Source: Trichomonas tenax (taxonomy: Eukaryota; Parabasalia; Trichomonadida; Trichomonadidae). From it: a stretch of 27,247 bases of DNA. The position numbers and the translations under genes are program-made. The stretch lies in contig JALKBU010000706.1 in NCBI GenBank assembly GCA_023091735.1, positions 1-27,247 of the forward strand. Reading direction: 5' to 3'. Positions 1-8,640 of this stretch are shown here, piece by piece; within the stretch, counting starts at the first letter, position 1, and every line of letters begins with the position of its first letter. The notes beneath the pieces were generated by a model, which was not told the DNA's origin, did not search any database, and saw only the letters and a program-made list of their open reading frames with translations.

Positions 1-50
1 AATTTCTCGTAGAAAATGGTGCTGATGTCAACATGAAAGTTGCTCATTAA
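1..50 (+). pseudogene. Ankyrin-repeat fragment (cut by window edge)
   Basis: The second frame reads FLVENGADVNMKVAH and then TAA. This is the second half of an ankyrin repeat: the end of helix 2 followed by the NGADVN turn. The same segment recurs almost unchanged at 384-433 and 804-853, so this is the first of several copies. It is cut by the window edge and stops abruptly where the minisatellite begins, so it cannot encode a working repeat domain as it stands. Confidence 0.7.
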
Positions 51-334
51 TTTGATTTTTTCATCATTATGATATTACATCAATCTATCTCATTTTTTCA
101 TCATTATGATATTACGTCAATCTATCTCATTTTTTCATCATTATGACATAAATTTAATCTATCTCATATTTTCATCATTATGATATTACGTCAATCTATC
201 TCATTTTTTCATCATTATGATATCGAATCAATCTATCTCATTTTGTTATCATTATGATATGAAATCAATCTATCTCATTTTTTCATCATTATGATATCTA
301 ATCAATCTATCTCATTTGTTTTTGATTTTTGTTC
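51..334. repeat. Minisatellite block 1, about 7 units of 37-38 bp
   Basis: Tandem copies of a 37-38 bp unit with core TCATTTTTTCATCATTATGA, followed by a variable 6-8 base stretch (ATTACG, CGAATC, GAAATC types) and CAATCTATC. Units start near positions 60, 98, 136, 174, 210, 248 and 285. Changes between copies are mostly in the variable stretch, and one unit has TTTTGTTATC in place of TTTTTTCATC. The block starts at the stop codon of one ankyrin fragment and ends just before the next. Confidence 0.9.
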
Positions 335-433
335 AAGTCACCTTTATCTATCGCTGTTGAAATGAAATCTCTCGAGATTGTTAAATTTCTCGTAGAACAT
401 GGTGCTGATGTCAACATGAAAGTTGCTCATTAA
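335..433 (+). pseudogene. Isolated ankyrin repeat remnant
   Basis: Reads KSPLSIAVEMKSLEIVKFLV followed by EHGADVNMKVAH and TAA. This is one nearly complete ankyrin repeat: the xPLxIAV helix 1, EIVKFLVEHGADVN for helix 2 and the turn. The match is to the family consensus as I know it. There is no start codon or long frame around it, and minisatellite lies on both sides. It is probably a tandemly copied piece of a decayed ankyrin gene. Confidence 0.75.
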
Positions 434-754
434 TTTGATTTTTTCGTCATTATGATTTCGAATCAATCTATCTCATTTTTTCATCATTATGATATGAAAT
501 CAATCTATCTCATTTTTTCATCATTATGATATGGAATCAATCTATCTCATTTTTTCATCATTATGATATGAAATCAATCTATCTCATTTTTTCATCATTA
601 TGATATTTTGTCAATCTATCTCATTTTTTCATCATTATGATATTACGTCAATCTATCTCATTTTTTCATCATTATGATATCGAATCAATCTATCTCATTT
701 TTTCATCATTATGATATCTAATCAATCTATCTCATTTGTTTTTGATTTTCGTTC
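434..754. repeat. Minisatellite block 2, about 8 units of 37-38 bp
   Basis: The same 37-38 bp unit as block 1, with cores near 444, 480, 518, 555, 593, 629, 667 and 704. It begins with the same transition sequence as the other blocks (TTTGATTTTTTC) and ends with the same exit (ATCTCATTTGTTTTTGATTT). The block and its ankyrin remnant were therefore copied together as one larger unit. Confidence 0.9.
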
Positions 755-853
755 AAGTCACCTTTATCTATCGCTGTTGAAATGAAATCTCTCGAGATTG
801 TTAAATTTCTCGTAGAAAATGGTGCTGATGTCAACATGAAAGTTGCTCATTAA
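755..853 (+). pseudogene. Isolated ankyrin repeat remnant, third copy
   Basis: Nearly identical to 335-433: KSPLSIAVEMKSLEIVKFLV, then ENGADVNMKVAH and TAA. It differs in EN for EH, which makes its end match the first copy at the window edge. It is offset by exactly 420 bases from the second copy, while copies one and two are 383 apart. The 37-base difference is one minisatellite unit. Confidence 0.75.
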
Positions 854-1174
854 TTTGATTTTTTCATCATTATGATATTACATCAATCTATCTCATTTTT
901 TCATCATTATGATATGGAATCAATCTATCTCATTTTTTCATCATTATGATATGGAATCAATCTATCTCATTTTTTCATCATTATGATATGGAATCAATTT
1001 ATCTCATTTTTTCATCATTATGACATAAATTTAATCTATCTCATTTTTTCATCATTATGATATTACGTCAATCTATCTCATTTTTTCATCATTATGACAT
1101 AAATTTAATCTATCTCATTTTTTCATCATTATGATATCAAGTCTTTCTTCTTCATTTGTTCTTGATTTTCGTTC
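854..1174. repeat. Minisatellite block 3, about 8 units of 37-38 bp
   Basis: The third block of the same repeat, with cores near 863, 900, 938, 975, 1013, 1050, 1087 and 1124. Two units carry the GACATAAATTTAATC variant also seen in block 1. The last unit decays into a TTTCTTCTTCATTTG exit, then the final ankyrin remnant. Confidence 0.9.
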
Positions 1175-1252
1175 AAGTCACCTCTATCTATCGCTGTTGA
1201 AATGAAATCATTCGAGATCGTTCAATACCTAAAATCAAAGAATGCTTGTTAA
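1175..1252 (+). pseudogene. C-terminal end of a decayed ankyrin-repeat gene
   Basis: Reads KSPLSIAVEMKSFEIVQYLK then SKNAC and TAA. The last repeat is cut short and ends in a brief basic or Cys tail, as the natural C-terminus of an ankyrin protein does. In the same frame a TGA precedes it at about 1163, and the minisatellite lies upstream. I read this as the true 3' end of the old gene, with the earlier copies (1-50, 335-433, 755-853) as duplicated internal repeats. Confidence 0.6.
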
Positions 1253-1797
1253 TTACCTAAATAGGCTCTTCAAAAAAGATTTACATAGACTTAAAAAGGC
1301 AGGACTATCAAAAAGATTTACAGTCTGATGATATTTTTTGAACAAAATATCCTGCTTTTCAATTTAGTCCTATAAGGTTCTTGTAAACTAATTATTTATT
1401 AATGGATAGATAAAATATCAATTGGTGAATTTTGATTGCTTTTGAACTGCCTGAAGCGATGATGATGCCGCACTAGCGCCGAAGGCTCGATTTTTTTGAT
1501 ATTTTGTGTGTCCACCAAACAACCAAAATGTGTCACTTTTCCCAAGCGTATATATGTTTCAATATGTATGCAGAGTAATATGGCAAAGCATGAAGGAGAT
1601 ATATCGATATTTTATGAAAAATTATGAATTGATGGCAAAAATCAAAATTATCGGATTTGTGATATAGCCAATCTGCTAATTTACAATCAAAGAATTAAGG
1701 TTAAATAAAAAAGTTATCAAACCGATTACAGATATAATTAAGTCGGTTTTCTATCATCTTTGTTTATTCATAGTGAATCTTACTAAGATTCTGCAAA
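1253..1797. other. Non-coding interval between ankyrin remnant and coiled-coil pseudogene
   Basis: AT-rich, with no credible frame. It holds a short direct repeat (CAAAAAGATTTACA near 1271 and 1308). A perfect 17-base palindrome at 1775-1791 has arms GAATCTTA and TAAGATTC around one base, just beyond the last codons of the neighbouring pseudogene. Confidence 0.5.
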
Positions 1798-4358
1798 TCA
1801 AATAGCTGTTATTATATGTTCGTTAATCTTGCCGTTCGCTTGAACGATTTCATTTGATTTATCTTGAATGATTCTTTCGAGTTGTTTGATTCTCTTTTCT
1901 AAGTTTTGCTCTTTTTCGACACGCGCGGATTTCGATGGAGGCAATGGATTGTTGACGATAACGGAGCCATATTTGGTTGGTTTCTCTATCTTCGGAGCAG
2001 ATCTCGATGAATGAACGGTTGTCTTCGCTTCAGATGTTTCAACAGGTGTTGGGAATAAAAGCGGTTTCACTTAAGAAACAAAATAAACAGCTAAATCTCC
2101 CATTTTTACAGCTTGTTTTTTAGTTGTGTTTTCAACCTCTTCGAGACTTTCCTTGCTTATCATATTTCCACTCGTGTCAATTAACTTCTTGTAGACTTCG
2201 TTTTCTGCACTTATTTCAACCAATTTTTGTGTCAATTCGTTCATCTTTCTTTCGACTTCGTGAACAGGATTTGTTGGCTCAGACATCTTTGATTTATTCT
2301 CCATTCTCTTATCAACATCGACCTGTGCTAAAACAGATATAAGGAGCTGTTCTAATGCCAGATTATCGTGTGGACTTTCATCGTAAATCTTGTGAACTTG
2401 TTCTGCAAGTTTGCTTCTAAAGTCTGATAAATATTTATCGAATTGGTTCTGTAAATCGATATTTGCTTGTTATAATTCCCACTTCTTGCTGTTAATTAAC
2501 ATTTCTTGTTGGTGTTTCAGAGTAATTTGATATTTTTCACTCACTCTTTGTTCAATTTCTCTTTCCTTTAGTGCCATATGAGAAGACTGCAAAATATCAT
2601 CATCTGTTCGTTTCTTTGAGTCGTCGTTATCATCTTCCTCTTCTTCTCCTTGCATCAAATCACTCTCAATAAGAATGACTTTGAAAGCATCTCTTTCGTG
2701 TGTGACATCAGTTAATTGATTTTGAAGAACATCGATTTGTTTCAAGAGTCCGTTTTAAGATCTTATCTCGGATTGATATTTTCTTTGTTCCTCGAGAATC
2801 TTTTGGTTCATTTTGTCTTCATACTCCAATTTCAATTCGAATATTTTATTTCTAGCTTGCGTATAAACGCTGTTTCCTATTGTATCATTTTCGTATTGTT
2901 TCTCTCTCAAAATGCTTTCGTAATGTTTCGACATTGTCATGAGTTGTTCTGACGTCTTTTGACGCATCTCTCTTACAATTTTATCTGCTTCAACTTTCGC
3001 AGCTTCAAGTTGAGTTGTCAATGATCTTATTATCTCTTCGAAAGCTGCTTTTGCATCATCACTGTTCATTGTGTTTGTTATTGCCTGCATTTGGATTCTA
3101 AGTTTGTTATTATATTAATCTTCAATTGATTTAATGGGTTTTTGATTTGCATCATTCATTGCTTGAATTTGAGATTCGTATTTCTTTATAATCTCGGAAG
3201 AAGATGTATCATCATTTGTAACGATTTTATCTGAGTTTTTCTTTTTTGCTTTAAGTTTTTCGTTGAATGAACTTTCGAGTTGCTCAATTTTCTTTTGCAA
3301 CATGTTTTGCTGTGATTCCATTGACTTCTTTTGTCTTTCTGCAGCATCTAATTTCTTTTCTATAAGCATTTCGTTCTGCTTCGATTTCATAAACTGATCG
3401 TGAGCGTTTTTGTAGTTATCTTTAACAGCTTTTAGTTGTTCGTTGACATTTTTGATTCGATTTTCAAACTCGATTTCTTTTTGAACAGAAAGATCAAATG
3501 TTGGTGTTTCCGATTGAATTGGATCAGGGATTTTGTTGAGAAATTTAGTTGCTTCTTCAACAGGTTTCTAATTTTGCGAAACTTCCATCAAAGCTTGTTT
3601 TAATTTTGTCACTTGTGAATTTATTTCGAGAATTTTTCGTTGTTGATCTTGGAATTTTTCATCCATTGCAAAAGTACGCGCAGAAGTTTGCGATTGACGT
3701 CTTTTGTTTTTCATTCGCTAGGATTCTTGCTGGAGTTGATTCAGCTGCAATTCTTTCTGCGTTAACTGTGTCTGATAATCGTTAACTTTGTTTCGAAGAT
3801 TATTAACAATGTCGTGATGAATTGACGTTGCTTCTTCAGCTCTCGACTCTTTCATGCGATTTAAATCATCTGGGGTGTCCTGGAGACGCTTTATATCGTA
3901 TTTCTTCATCTCTTCAGCCGTCATTTGATCTGCATCATCGATTTTCATGTTCTTCTGCAATTTATACCACAAGACCATTGATTCGAGTAATTTTGACTGG
4001 CCCTGTGTGAAGTCAGCGTGCTGTTCGATCATATCCTGAAGTCTTGAGCGTGCTTCGAAGAAAATTGCATCTGAATCGAAATTGGCTCCAGCGAAATCCT
4101 CTGATTCTCCGAGTATATTTATGAAGTTTAGAATGAACTCTTCATCCTGGGACTCAAAAGTTCCAATAATCTGTCTTATTTTCAATGCTGAATCTTCAAT
4201 CATCTTGAAAGGATTTTGTTCTGCGTAAGCTGAATGAATGTTCTTCTTCTTGTACTGTCGCTGTTTTCTTGCATATTTTCGAGTGGAACGAGCTTCCTTA
4301 CGATGTCCAGGCCCTGCTTTACCTCTTTACCTTTTCCAGGCAGGAACCTGGCGTTCAT
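1798..4358 (-). pseudogene. Long coiled-coil protein, broken by in-frame stops
   Basis: From 4203 down to 1798 one reading frame runs through about 800 codons of Glu/Lys/Gln-rich, heptad-like sequence (for example QTQLTQKELQLNQLQQES, KKIEQLESSFNEKLKAKKK, EKRIKQLERIIQDK), as expected of a coiled-coil cytoskeletal or scaffold protein. Internal stops are TAG 3718-3720, TAG 3568-3570, TAA 3115-3117, TAA 2755-2757, TAA 2470-2472 and TAA 2071-2073; TGA 1798-1800 ends it. All pieces share that frame. Upstream of the first ATG (4203) the frame meets a stop at 4327. A likely true start at 4358 (MNARFLPGKGKEVKQGLDIV) lies in another frame, so one frameshift probably sits near the AAGAAGAAG run at about 4243-4252. 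The region after the start (about residues 50-180) is less coiled and may be globular. It lies 41 bases downstream of the transporter gene on the same strand. I do not recognise the family; trichomonad genomes hold many long coiled-coil proteins of this kind. Confidence 0.8.
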
Positions 4359-4399
4359 AACGGATTTTTGTGTTTTTTTTTTTATTCATTCTTTTGTTA

Positions 4400-5254
4400 T
4401 TAAGTATTTAGACTGTCTATGAGTATCCACACAATTTTTACACATAAAATCTCGTCGTGTTCAATCTTTTTCTTCCAATATTCAATATATTCTTGCTGAA
4501 GGAATGCTGGAAGAGAGACAAAGACGCAGGAACCAATGGCGTCGCCAATAGAAACAATGATAAGGTTAAGAATTGTGGCCTTCCATGTCATGTTCTTGAT
4601 GCCGTCCTTCTTCATAAGACCGTTAGAAAGGCAGAACCAGTTAGCCATGCAGCGCTCAAGACCAAGTGTTGAGAAGTTGCCAATAGCGAGGAAAACGGCT
4701 AAAACTTTGCCGCAGTATGATGTTGTCATGTTAGCCATGAATGTGGCAATAGAAACTAATGCGTTGCAGATGCACGCTTTAGCAAACATGTTGCCGTAGT
4801 TCATGTGCGTCTTCTTGTAGCAGTAGAGAGCAACTTTCTTGCCAATCCAGTTGTCGTATGGGTTTGCAGAGAGACCTGCCACCCAGCCTGTGAAGAATGC
4901 GCCGAAGACGCAGCCAAGAGCGTTGAAGATGTATGTCATGCCAAGAGCGTATGCGAGTTTGCCAGCTTGTGCACGTCTGTTCAGAGCGCAAAGAACAACA
5001 GGAACGAGGTCGCCTGTGATGAGGTATGTGTTGAGAAAGATGATGGAGTCTAAGCCAATCGCGAAGCAGAGTGCAAACATGATTATCTGTCCTGATTCGA
5101 TCTGTGCAACAACACCGAAGAGGAAAGAGAAAGAGATGAAAACGCCAGAGAGGAAAGAACGAATGATGAAGTTGTATGTTGGTTCATTGCAACGAACAAC
5201 ATCTGCATTGGTGAGCTTGTTGCAGATCTCGGAGTATGATATCATATCAGACAT
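4400..5254 (-). CDS. Formate/nitrite transporter (FNT) family channel, variant pore
   Basis: The 284-residue length and about six hydrophobic segments fit the FNT family, pentameric channels for formate, nitrite, lactate and similar small monoacids. Matches to family motifs, from memory: LITGDLVPVVLCAL (77-90) for the ELFTGN segment; NALGCVFGAF (111-120); KACICNALVSIATFMA (159-174) for the G.LCNwLV..A segment; FSTLGLERCMANWF (194-207) for FvalGfEHsvANM. At the position of the conserved pore histidine the protein has Arg201, and the TGN motif reads TGD (81-82). The late NI.PVTLGN segment reads NLIIVSIGDAIG. The start is supported by an initiator-like TCATTCTT 5-13 bases upstream. In a hydrogenosome-bearing anaerobe a role in formate or lactate export is plausible, but with the altered pore this is inference. 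Family call is firm; substrate is unknown. Confidence 0.85.
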   Translation of the reverse strand: MSDMISYSEICNKLTNADVVRCNEPTYNFIIRSFLSGVFISFSFLFGVVAQIESGQIIMFALCFAIGLDSIIFLNTYLITGDLVPVVLCALNRRAQAGKLAYALGMTYIFNALGCVFGAFFTGWVAGLSANPYDNWIGKKVALYCYKKTHMNYGNMFAKACICNALVSIATFMANMTTSYCGKVLAVFLAIGNFSTLGLERCMANWFCLSNGLMKKDGIKNMTWKATILNLIIVSIGDAIGSCVFVSLPAFLQQEYIEYWKKKIEHDEILCVKIVWILIDSLNT

Positions 5255-5259
5255 CTTCG

Positions 5260-5267
5260 AAGAATGA
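5260..5267 (-). promoter_or_regulatory. Initiator (Inr)-like element of the FNT gene
   Basis: On the minus strand the sequence before the start codon is TCATTCTTCGAAG then ATG. TCATTCTT agrees with the trichomonad initiator consensus (TCA followed by pyrimidine and A/T bases), which normally lies within about 20 bases of the start. The family consensus is from memory; the match is direct. Confidence 0.65.
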
Positions 5268-5476
5268 TATAATTCTTAACTCTCACAATCGATCGATGGG
5301 CTTTTTGTCACGCAAACAATGAGAGTATTCAATTTTTTCGAATCACAAAATTCTGAGAAACGCTTTTTTATCGCTGGCTGCACTATGCAGATCCAGGAAA
5401 TTATAATTTTACAAAAAAGACAATTTATCATTAAAAATAACGATAAATAATTTGATGTTCAATTGGCCAATAAATA
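5268..5476. other. Non-coding region upstream of the FNT gene
   Basis: About 200 bases without a credible frame, between the transporter promoter and the left end of the inverted-repeat element. I see nothing recognisable beyond AT-rich runs. Confidence 0.5.
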
Positions 5477-6815
5477 CCCAGTTTCACAATACTTTAGCCG
5501 CAGGTCTAAAGCAGGGGATGTCGGGAATTTTGATTAAAGTTTGGTTGTTCGAAACAGCGTTGGTGCATTTTTTTCCTTTTTTGAGTCACCTTTCTGTCAA
5601 CAAGATTTTTAGTGTCACCGTTGAATAAAAATGGTGAATGTTGAATTGCAGTGGTTTAGTTAATGCTAAAGGTTATATATGCCATTGGTTCGATTTCAGG
5701 AAAATCTTTTTATTTTTTTCTTTTTCTTTTTGTCGAAAAAAAATTATATTTTAAATTCCATGAAATGTATTATATATAAGATATACATGGTATAGTGATG
5801 TCAAAAAATACCATATCCTGCTCATTTGGCAGGAAAATTATATATTGAAATTTATTATTACTTCATTTATCATGCTTTTAATTGAATATCATTTCTCCAT
5901 AGTTAGTAGATACTATTTATATAATTAGTTAGAATGACTCAAATATGCAGAAAAAACTTCTCTAATGAAAACAAAAGATTTATTTTTTCAAATATTTAAG
6001 AGGGAGAAAGTGAAATCCGAATAATAACTTGGATTTTATAATTATTACATAATGAATGCTGATTGAGCAAATCGTTAAAATAGGCATTTTCAATTTTTTT
6101 CATTCATTTTTGAAAAACGTTAGATTAAGGAGTATTACATAGTGAAAATGTTCCACATTATGAAAATATTGAATTTCAAATACATCCAATGAATTACATT
6201 AAAGTTTTTTACTAAGATTTGATATGATAATTTATTTATATATTGCTTTAGTAGTTATAATTAAGCAGATGATTCCTTGTATGATACTAATAACAATGAG
6301 AAAATTAAATTTACATGAATAAGCGTAATCATCATTATTTTATAAAAATCATCAGTAAAATTTCAATGCTTTGTTGGATTTGATTGATGTTCTGTGTATG
6401 GAGGTGGTAGAATTCGCCTGTATTTTGCGATTCTGCACTCAAATATGAGAAATTATTGTTTTTCGTGATTGAAGAATTTTGGACCTAAAATTGTTAACGG
6501 TATGATAATATTTTTATTACAGAAGTGGATAGTGTATACAATTTACTTGGAGAACTTGAAGTCAAAATTAATTATCATCGTATGAATTTCAGAGATATGA
6601 AGAAATTGCGTAATTTATGAGCTGATTTTTTGAAGTTTATTGGTACTCATGTATTGCATAGTATGCGTTAATTCATGCGGAAAAGCCTCAGCTAGCAGTT
6701 TACATATGAGTTTGGGGTAAACAGCGTTGAACCATCCATTAAAAAACCAATCTGACAATATGACACGTAAACACCCAAAAGGCAGGGGGAATGGCTAAAG
6801 TATTGTGAAACTGGG
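5477..6815. mobile_element. TA-flanked element with 23 bp terminal inverted repeats
   Basis: A 23-base end at 5477-5499 (CCCAGTTTCACAATACTTTA then GCC) is repeated perfectly in inverse orientation at 6793-6815. TA lies directly outside both ends (5475-5476 and 6816-6817), as a target duplication of the Tc1/mariner superfamily would. The span of 1339 bases is close to the 1.3 kb of mariner elements, which are abundant in Trichomonas vaginalis. No transposase frame survives: the interior has no open frame above 60 codons on either strand except one that overlaps the right end by chance. It is either a long-dead mariner or a non-autonomous element mobilised in trans. Superfamily assignment rests on the TA and the size only. 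Confidence 0.65.
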
Positions 6816-7827
6816 TATTTCTTGGATAAAATTTTTAGACAAGAAGTGGAACTCATTATTGTGAAACTGGGTAACAAAAATTCTTTAAAAACACTCCACT
6901 CTCTGAGAGAATAATAATGTTATAATCTAGATGGGCTATGTTGACTTTCAAATTTTCTTTCAGAAAAAATGTGCGTGAAGGAGAGCCAATATAGCTTTAT
7001 CTCGTTGAATAGATAGGAGTTATTAGTGGATCTGTTCTTAATTTGAATTAAATCTCACAGGTTGTGAAAATTGTGACGGTCTTCTCAATTAATTCCACAT
7101 CATATTGCTATAATGGTCCTCTTTGTGATAGAACATAAATTGTTGATCTCGAAATTATGAAAAAAGATTTTATTTTGTTCATTAAAATTCGGCCTCTTAG
7201 GTTTTGCAAATAAACTGTCTACCTTTTGAAAGGATATTTTCATGTTCTCTGGTTCCGAATTAACGATGTGATACAAGATTTGCGATCGGCTTAGGGCATC
7301 CGGAGGGGTGAAACGGTGTAGGCCTGCAAGTGGAATAACTTTGTCTGTGTTTGGTATAAATAAGTTTTGAAAGCGGCTCTAAGGGACTCTTGGTACCTCT
7401 CTACATTAAGGTAGAAGCAGATATTGTTGATCTTGCTTTTGTAGTGAGATGTTGATGAGATTTCAGATGTTTATAGGGAAAGTACATAATATATCATTAA
7501 TTCTATGATAAATGTGATATATTCTAATGATCTAATGATAAAATAAATCAATTGAATTTCAATCAATAATTTTTTTGAAAACAAATAAAATAAATTATTT
7601 TTGATATATGAACTAGATATGCTATTTTCATCAATGGCTATTTTAATAAATGCGTCACTTTTCTTCTTAATCTGATTACTTAATTAAACGAGTTGTATAT
7701 CTATAAGCATTGTTAAATTTTCAAAAAGTGAACCTTTTCATTATTTTTACTTTTCCTCCGGCACTTCTTGATGCCGGAGGAAAAGCTGTTCATATCACCA
7801 TCAGTGTGGAGTCGAAAAGTAATATAA
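6816..7827. other. Non-coding interval with an extra element end and a GC-rich hairpin
   Basis: AT-rich with no credible gene. It contains a second copy of the element end (TATTGTGAAACTGGGTA at 6857-6873, same orientation as 6801-6817) and a strong hairpin at 7750-7785. Otherwise I see nothing. Confidence 0.5.
7750..7785. repeat. Perfect 14 bp inverted repeat (hairpin)
   Basis: CTTTTCCTCCGGCA at 7750-7763 pairs fully with TGCCGGAGGAAAAG at 7772-7785 across an 8-base loop. It is much richer in G and C than its surroundings. It could fold in RNA or as a DNA cruciform; no neighbouring gene end explains it. Confidence 0.8.
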
Positions 7828-8106
7828 AAATACAGAATTCATGAGATTACAGAAATTTTAAACAATTCTGGATTTGAAGTTCAAATCACTGCCTTTTTAA
7901 CATCGCCAATGGCAGCCTGTAGGGCTGCAAAACTGAGTCGAGCGAATAAGATGTCTCAAATAAATGAAAGCCGTGTCAGAGCCTTAGAAAAATATCGAAA
8001 ATCACATAATATTAATTCAACAACAAACAAAGCAATTACCAAAGAAGATGTACGACGGGTTATTGATAGCTTTTCGCCTCATGTGACAGAAAACACAAAA
8101 ATATAA
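7828..8106 (+). pseudogene. Short orphan reading frame, possibly a gene remnant
   Basis: The frame is open for about 92 codons after a TAA at 7825-7827. The first ATG is at 7909 and gives 65 residues (MAACRAAKLSRANKMSQINE...); upstream codons read IHEITEILNNSGFEVQITAF and could be part of the same protein. The sequence is charged and helical, with no motif I recognise. There is no initiator near 7909. It could be a small gene or the 3' remnant of a larger one. Its codon use looks coding-like, but the evidence is weak. Confidence 0.3.
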
Positions 8107-8565
8107 TTTTTAATATTTTGTGTAATTTAATTTTTTAAAAAAGATAAGCATGGTTATAGATACAAACATATAACTCTCGATTGTTGTTTCTTGATCTTCG
8201 TTCGCTCCCACATAGCTTATGAAGGTTTTCGATTTTTTTTGACGCCATACCCTATATTAGGACTCTCTCCCGTCGCTTTGCACCAATTACCCACGACATC
8301 AAATGCTTTTTGCTGAATCCAATAAAAGTTTTAGAATTTTTTTGATTACATCTCTTACCCACATCACCAAGATAATATTTACTGCATCGGGGTTGATGCA
8401 ATGTAATCACTTCTTTTAAGTAAGAATAAATTATATAATATATAGGGATCGGGTATGTCATTTATTTGGTCTACATCCGACTTGTTGATGTTTTTTTACT
8501 GGCCTAAAAATGATTTTTTTTTAAATGAAAAACGAAAAACAAAATGATATTAAATAAAAAAAAAC

Positions 8566-8640
8566 GTATGCTTTCTAGACTCGAACCCGGACCTAATATC
8601 AGAAAATAAGTTTACCTAACGGTTACATTATTCTGACATG
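8566..8640 (-). pseudogene. tRNA-Gln-like relic with A and B boxes
   Basis: On the minus strand, ATGTAACCGTTAGG resembles the D arm and A box of eukaryotic tRNA-Gln (GTGTAACGGTTAG). It is followed by a loop TTCTGAT carrying anticodon CTG, then GGGTTCGAGTCT, a good B box and T loop. A run of nine T follows about 15 bases after the B box, as a Pol III terminator would. However, the T stem has mismatches and the two acceptor strands do not pair, so a functional cloverleaf is unlikely. It could be a dead tRNA gene or a tRNA-derived short element. Confidence 0.5.

Noticed and set aside
51..1174. CRISPR-like array
   Set aside because: The repeat unit is continuous with only 6-8 variable bases, which are not unique spacers, and the host is a eukaryote. 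It is a minisatellite.
1..1252. Minisatellite blocks as introns of an ankyrin gene
   Set aside because: No GTAYGT donor or ACTAACACACAG branch/acceptor was seen at the block edges, and stops follow immediately in frame.
1798..4203. Genome-wide reassignment of TAA/TAG to Gln
   Set aside because: The transporter, Myb, PDE, 738- and 840-residue genes all end at ordinary TAA or TAG and contain none inside, so the standard code holds.
8252..8461. Minus-strand 69-residue frame
   Set aside because: Low coding character, no motif, no promoter; may be random opening in AT-rich DNA.
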